The translations under genes and the position numbers were made by a program. Below are positions 24,017-28,150 of a DNA stretch of 28,150 nucleotides, one piece after another. A model generated the notes under the pieces. The model was not told the origin of the DNA and did not search any database. It worked only from the letters and a program-made list of their open reading frames with translations. Source of the DNA: an uncultured Bacteroidales bacterium (GTDB lineage: Bacteria > Bacteroidota > Bacteroidia > Bacteroidales > Marinilabiliaceae). Position 1 is the first letter of the stretch. Each line of letters opens with the position of its first letter. The stretch spans positions 1 through 28,150 of the forward strand of contig CAKUYZ010000018.1 in the NCBI GenBank assembly GCA_934717675.1. The letters are read 5' to 3'.

Positions 24017-24744
24017 GACGCGGACTTATCGCCTTCGGCGCCATGCTCATGGCAATGACGACGGAGGCGCAGACCGACCTTGGCCTGTGGACGGAGGCCG
24101 AGGCACAATGGAGCCTAACAAAAAAACTGGAAGCAGGAGTGGAGGCTGAACTGCGCACGGCAAACGGGCTTAAAGACGTTGGCCGTTGGAGCCTGGGCGC
24201 GACGATTGACTGGACTCCCACAAAATGGCTGGCAGCCGGGGCGGGATACTCCTTGCAAGACTCGCACCACCCCGCAGAAGAGACAAAGAAGGGCAACATG
24301 GTGGACGAATATTGGCAACTGCGGCATCGAATATTCGCCCAAGCCAAGTTCAAGACGAAGCTCACCGCAGTGCGCCTGTCGCTCCGCCTCCGATACCAAC
24401 TGACGCACAAACGCGGCGTCAGCGTGGCCAAATACTCCTCCACGAAAACAAGGAAAGACAACGAGGAAAAGGAGGCAGAGAACGACAACGTCCTGCGCAT
24501 GAGGCTGGGGCTGAACGTGAAGACAAAGTCCCGCCTCGCGCCCTTCGCATCCTACGAACTGTACAACGACCTTGACGACGGGTTCGCCGTTGCGAAACAC
24601 CGGATTAGCGCGGGAACGGAGATTAAAGTGAACAAACGCAACGCACTAGAAGTCGGCTACGCCAGAAACATATTTTCAGGCTCTGACGATGACGACCAGA
24701 AGACGCACAACGCCATCTTGCTAGGCTATAAACTAAACTTCTAA
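24013..24744 (+). CDS. DUF2490 outer-membrane beta-barrel protein
   Basis: This 243-residue exported protein has a short signal peptide ending TEA before Gln20. The mature part starts DLGLWTEAEAQWSLTKKLEAGVEAELRT, typical of DUF2490, and continues in alternating beta-strands separated by charged loops (for example the Lys/Glu-rich loop at about 140-160). It ends LLGYKLNF with a terminal Phe, as in outer-membrane barrels. Function is unknown for the family. It is translationally coupled to DUF4956 by an ATGA overlap and followed after 14 nt by the beta-helix lipoprotein. Confidence 0.85.
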   Translation: MRRGLIAFGAMLMAMTTEAQTDLGLWTEAEAQWSLTKKLEAGVEAELRTANGLKDVGRWSLGATIDWTPTKWLAAGAGYSLQDSHHPAEETKKGNMVDEYWQLRHRIFAQAKFKTKLTAVRLSLRLRYQLTHKRGVSVAKYSSTKTRKDNEEKEAENDNVLRMRLGLNVKTKSRLAPFASYELYNDLDDGFAVAKHRISAGTEIKVNKRNALEVGYARNIFSGSDDDDQKTHNAILLGYKLNF

Positions 24745-24758
24745 CAAAACGCAGCGAC

Positions 24759-26588
24759 ATGAAAACCAAACATATATTCATCTTGGCTGCCTTGTGCCTC
24801 GGCACGCAGGGCTGCAACACAGACGACGCGGCCGCAACGCAGGGCGGCAATGACACAGACAGCGAGGGAAGCTATGAAGATGACGGCACAGGCAACGACG
24901 TAGCGAACTCAAAATTCACCAAGACAATATCTATAACATTCTCCCAATCGCAAGTCACGATAGACGGGGCGGCAGACAGCGTGGACATTGCCACAGACGG
25001 GGCCTATGTCACCATAACAAGCACGGCCGAAGAGATGGAGTATAAGCTCTACGGCTCAACCACCAACGGCGGGCTAAAGGTGTATAGCGACAAGAAGTTC
25101 AAGCTCACCCTCTGCGGAGTGGAGCTTACATCTGGCGCAGGGGCGGCCATAAACAGCCAGAGCAAGAAAAAGATGTTCGTCTACCTTGCCGACGCCACAA
25201 GCAACAGCCTGACCGACGCCGCGACATATGCCGGCACGCCCGCCGGAGAAGACGAGAAAGCGGCTCTTTTCAGTGAAGGACAAATGATTATCTGCGGGCA
25301 GGGCACACTCTCAGTTACGAGCCGCTGCAAACACGCCATCTGCTCAGACGACTATGTGGCCATCCGCGACGAGGCCACGGTGAACATTGGCGGCAGCGAG
25401 AAAGATGGCATCCACGCCAACGACTATGTGGCCATCTCCGGAGGCAGCACGACCATCGCGGCGAGCGGCTCCGACGGCATAGACGTGGACGAGGGCTATT
25501 TCTTGATGACCGCGGGGCGGCTAAGCGTGACCACGACAGCCGCAGCCGCAAAAGCCGTCAAGGCGGCAGGCAACATATTCATCCGCGGCGGAGCCTTGAC
25601 ACTGCGCGCCACGGGCGACTCCGAATATGACTCTGAAGAAAGAGACTACAAGACAGCGGCCTGCCTGAGTTCAGACAGCTCAATATACATTTCGGACGGC
25701 AGCGTCTACGCCACCTGCACGGGCCTTGGCGGAAAGGCCATAAAGGCGGACTACGACATTGTGATTGACGGCGGCTATGTCGAGGCCGAGAGCGCGGGCC
25801 AGTCAAACAACTACGTGAGCGCGAAAGGCGTCAAGGCCAAGGGCGACATTGTGATTAATGGCGGACGAATGGTGGCCACGTCGGCCAGTCATGAGGGCAT
25901 TGAGAGCAAAGGCAGCCTGACCATTGCGGGCGGCATTGTGGAGGCCGAGGCAAAAGACGATGCCATAAATTCCGGCGCAGATATGCGCATAAGCTGCGGC
26001 ATGGTATATGCCCATGGCAGTGACAATGACGGACTAGACGCCAACGGCAACCTCTACATTGAGGGCGGCACCGTAGTGGCGTTTGGCACTAGCAGCCCCG
26101 AGTGCGGACTAGACGCCAACGAGGAGGAGAACTATCACCTATACATTACGGGCGGGACGGTGATAGGCATTGGCGGCGGCACCTCATATCCCAATAGCGC
26201 CACAGGCTCGCAGGCCGCCGTGGCTATGACGGCCAGCCTCAGCAACTTGGCCCTGAAAGACGCAAGCGGCAACACCCTCTTGGCTTGGGACTATGCCAAC
26301 TACGCCACAGAATATTCAGGAAACAAGGCTGGCGGATTCCCTGGCGGTGGCGGACAGGGCGGAAACCCGGGCGGCGGACAAAGCGGCCAGTGGACTGTGC
26401 TAATCTCCACCCCATCAATGGAGGCTGGGACGACATATTACCTCTATACCGGCGTGACAGTGAGCGGAGACACGTTTCACGGCCTCTCGACCGAGGGCAC
26501 CGCGAGTGGCGGCTCACAGGCTAGCACCGCCACAGCCTCCATCACGGCAGGCGGTGGCGGGAGTCAGGGCGGCGGCCCAAGGTTCTAA
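24759..26588 (+). CDS. Cthe_2159-like (DUF4353) beta-helix carbohydrate-binding lipoprotein
   Basis: This 609-residue protein has a probable lipoprotein signal: a hydrophobic core, then TQGC with Cys19, followed by an Asn/Asp-rich stretch (NTDDAA, 20-25) like Bacteroidota surface-export signals. The lipobox is relaxed. The central region (about 50-480) is built of repeated beta-helix rungs with Asp/Gly-rich turns, such as KDGIHANDYVAISGGSTTI, SDGIDVDEGYF, KAIKADYDIVIDGGYVEAES, HEGIESKGSLTIAGGIVEAE and NDGLDANGNLYIEGGTVVA. This is the signature of Cthe_2159/DUF4353, whose founding member is a right-handed parallel beta-helix that binds acidic polysaccharide and cellulose with bound calcium. 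Gly-rich stretches lie at 522-545 and at the C-terminus. Last gene of the VTC cassette. Confidence 0.88.
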   Translation: MKTKHIFILAALCLGTQGCNTDDAAATQGGNDTDSEGSYEDDGTGNDVANSKFTKTISITFSQSQVTIDGAADSVDIATDGAYVTITSTAEEMEYKLYGSTTNGGLKVYSDKKFKLTLCGVELTSGAGAAINSQSKKKMFVYLADATSNSLTDAATYAGTPAGEDEKAALFSEGQMIICGQGTLSVTSRCKHAICSDDYVAIRDEATVNIGGSEKDGIHANDYVAISGGSTTIAASGSDGIDVDEGYFLMTAGRLSVTTTAAAAKAVKAAGNIFIRGGALTLRATGDSEYDSEERDYKTAACLSSDSSIYISDGSVYATCTGLGGKAIKADYDIVIDGGYVEAESAGQSNNYVSAKGVKAKGDIVINGGRMVATSASHEGIESKGSLTIAGGIVEAEAKDDAINSGADMRISCGMVYAHGSDNDGLDANGNLYIEGGTVVAFGTSSPECGLDANEEENYHLYITGGTVIGIGGGTSYPNSATGSQAAVAMTASLSNLALKDASGNTLLAWDYANYATEYSGNKAGGFPGGGGQGGNPGGGQSGQWTVLISTPSMEAGTTYYLYTGVTVSGDTFHGLSTEGTASGGSQASTATASITAGGGGSQGGGPRF

Positions 26589-26605
26589 GACAATGTTTGA
26601 GTGAG

Positions 26606-26645
26606 AGAGCCGTGCTGACACCAGAGTGTCGGCACGGCTCTTTTT
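26606..26645 (+). terminator. Intrinsic terminator of the VTC cassette
   Basis: A 16-position stem with one G-T wobble (26606-26621 with 26626-26641), a 4-nt loop (CAGA) and a five-T tract to 26645, starting 18 nt after the stop of the beta-helix gene. Confidence 0.93.
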
Positions 26646-26728
26646 ACCTTTTTGTGGCCCCCACGCCATAGTGAGAGGGCAGGCTCGGCGCATCTGTGGC
26701 TCGCAACTCGCGGCACGTGAACTAAAGC

Positions 26729-28063
26729 TTACCGGTCAACGCGAACAACTCTGAAACCGACATTGGCGTACCCGCCAGAGCCATCGCGAGCGTCGCCAGA
26801 GTATTCACTCCGGCAAGCGTCTCTGCTCGAATCCCAACTACCGCCTTTCACAACGTATTCACCCGCGGCATTTGTGGTCGATGTCCACTCCCAACAGTTC
26901 CCCCAAAAATCTATGCCGCCACACGCGCCACATGTCTGGACGTAGGCGTCAACTGACGTTATGCCTTTTTCAACATGGCCGCTGTTCATACTCACGTCCT
27001 TAGGCATATGGCCCGCGGCGAGAATCCATTCCTCCTCCGATGGCAAACGATATTCATGCCACGCATCTTGCCCGCTCAACCATTGGCAATATGAAGCTGC
27101 GTCCGCATAAGAAACGTTTACGACCGGGTAGTTCTCTTCTCCTTGCGGGAAAGCGAACCCGCTCTTAAAGGTCGCATAGTCCTCATTGGTGATTGGCGCA
27201 TAACCAATGTATGGGTTGTTGGCATCCGCCCCTCTAAGCACCAGCCACTCATCGTTCGGATCGTCATCAGCCCGCGGGTCTATCAGCCTATAGAATTGTT
27301 GCTCCAGACGGATGTCTCGGTTCTCTACCATTTCATCAACAATGGCTTGCATCTCGTCCACCAGATTCTGATGAAGAGCTTCGCGCTCCAGCTCGCGCAA
27401 CTTTGCTTTCTTGCGTGCCACCACTTTGTCATATCTGACTCCCATTTGCTCCATCAGCGCAGCCTTGTTATCCTCCGTCGGGTTATGCTGATAAGCCGCA
27501 AGCGCGCCTTGGGTCGCCTGGTTGAGCTCCGGCCTCTCGTCTTCCACGAAAGGCTCGTCCGGGTCGGTGAACTCTAGCTCGCTTTCCACAAGATCAGCGG
27601 GCGTGATGAAAGAAGCAGCCTCAACCGTCTGATGCACTCCGAAATAGCTTGCCACTTGCCCGTCTTTGTAAATGGAGAGTCGGTAACCGCCGCTTAGGTC
27701 ACAAGGGAACGTGATGATATAATAGTCATTGTTTGGCGCGAGAGTGCAGCCTTCCGGCGCGCTGAAGGTGATAATTGATTCAATCTCGCCACCCAGGACT
27801 CCGGCTATCTGATATCCGTCTACACTCTCCAAGACAACTTGTGTGATGCCAGACAACTGAAAATTAAGGTGTATGCCGCCCAAGCCTTGCTTAGCCAAGT
27901 CATCCAATGAGACTGCCTCATTGGCATATTGTTCCGTTGCTACTGTTATCGAATTTCCCTCCGGGGCTTCACCCAAATCTCCAATGACATCCTGCATCTC
28001 TGAGGAACAAGCGCATAGGAGCGCAGCCGACATGATGGCCGCATTTAATGTCATCGCCTTCAT
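26729..28063 (-). CDS. Lipoprotein with C-terminal SUMF1/FGE-like domain
   Basis: This 444-residue protein has a good lipobox (LCAC, Cys19) after a short hydrophobic stretch, so it is membrane-anchored outside the cytoplasm. Residues about 35-165 form a beta-rich N-terminal domain resembling fimbrillin/BACON-type domains of Bacteroidales lipoproteins, without a certain match. Residues about 185-255 are Lys/Glu-rich and probably coiled-coil. The FGE-sulfatase domain follows (about 265-444: NEDYATF, YPVVNVSYADAASYCQWLSG, RLPSEEEWILAAGH, FWGNCWEWTST, KGGSWDSSRDACRSEYSG, ANVGFRVVR). Cys417 aligns with the first catalytic cysteine of formylglycine-generating enzyme, but the second (five residues on) is Ser422, so a formylglycine-generating function is unlikely. 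Convergent to the VTC cassette. Confidence 0.88.
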   Translation of the reverse strand: MKAMTLNAAIMSAALLCACSSEMQDVIGDLGEAPEGNSITVATEQYANEAVSLDDLAKQGLGGIHLNFQLSGITQVVLESVDGYQIAGVLGGEIESIITFSAPEGCTLAPNNDYYIITFPCDLSGGYRLSIYKDGQVASYFGVHQTVEAASFITPADLVESELEFTDPDEPFVEDERPELNQATQGALAAYQHNPTEDNKAALMEQMGVRYDKVVARKKAKLRELEREALHQNLVDEMQAIVDEMVENRDIRLEQQFYRLIDPRADDDPNDEWLVLRGADANNPYIGYAPITNEDYATFKSGFAFPQGEENYPVVNVSYADAASYCQWLSGQDAWHEYRLPSEEEWILAAGHMPKDVSMNSGHVEKGITSVDAYVQTCGACGGIDFWGNCWEWTSTTNAAGEYVVKGGSWDSSRDACRSEYSGDARDGSGGYANVGFRVVRVDR

Positions 28064-28150
28064 TTCCTGTCAATTTTTATTTTTCATCACGCATGTCTCG
28101 CCGCTTTGCCTTATGGGTGCCGGGCCTGGCCTGCGTTTGGCCAGCCGATC

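Noticed and set aside
22497..26588. Whether the VTC cassette is a known defence or CRISPR-linked system
   Set aside because: No nuclease, toxin, CRISPR repeat or reverse-transcriptase feature is present; all products look like envelope or phosphate-handling proteins.
28126..28144. CTGGCC/GGCCAG inverted repeat at the right edge
   Set aside because: Only six pairs, at the window end, without a neighbouring gene end or T-tract; too little context to call.

Overview
The window looks like a chromosomal segment of a GC-rich member of the Bacteroidales (phylum Bacteroidota). Three things support this. Several intergenic regions carry the Bacteroidota promoter pattern, a TTG/TTTG box 19-21 nt upstream of TAnnTTTG. 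The protein set is typical of the group: a DUF3078 protein, BspA-type leucine-rich repeats, a PorE-like OmpA protein, a DUF2490 barrel and relaxed lipoboxes. Ribosome binding sites are not evident. The genus cannot be named from the sequence alone. No rRNA, tRNA, CRISPR array, insertion sequence or phage gene was found.

Layout. Positions 1-188 hold a leftward promoter for a gene outside the window. On the minus strand, a BspA-like surface LRR protein (892-2790) overlaps a monofunctional peptidoglycan transglycosylase, mtgA (189-923). Enolase (3007-4314, plus) has its own promoter and a strong terminator. A hairpin-rich, REP-like intergenic stretch (4370-4667) follows. Next, on the minus strand, come a TorF-like outer-membrane barrel (4668-5399), a DUF3078 barrel (5703-6629) and an MscS channel (6687-7505). 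A minus-strand export operon follows: HlyD adaptor (10206-11195) and two ABC-2 permeases (9011-10201, 7754-8989). It is divergent from an AraC-type regulator (11428-12318) and has no ATPase or TolC gene nearby. An unrecognised exported protein with an Arg/Gly/Ser-rich tail (12322-13746, minus) is divergent from recG (13787-15874). Downstream on the plus strand are a PorE-like TPR/beta-propeller/OmpA protein (15917-17944), a CPA1-type cation/proton antiporter with a regulatory RCK_C domain (18096-19718), a HAD phosphatase (19748-20344), a SotB-like MFS exporter (20432-21622) and an orphan membrane protein (21726-22292) closed by a strong terminator.

The most interesting part is the plus-strand cassette 22497-26588, bounded by intrinsic terminators on both sides. 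It encodes a VTC-fold polyphosphate-polymerase-like protein, a DUF4956 inner-membrane protein, a DUF2490 outer-membrane barrel translationally coupled to it by an ATGA overlap, and a large Cthe_2159-type (formerly DUF4353) beta-helix lipoprotein. The predicted locations run from cytoplasm to cell surface. I infer a trans-envelope system that links a nucleotide- or polyphosphate-handling enzyme to a surface carbohydrate/acidic-polymer-binding protein; its function is unproven. A convergent lipoprotein with a SUMF1/FGE-like domain (26729-28063, minus) ends the window. It lacks one of the two catalytic cysteines of true formylglycine-generating enzymes.
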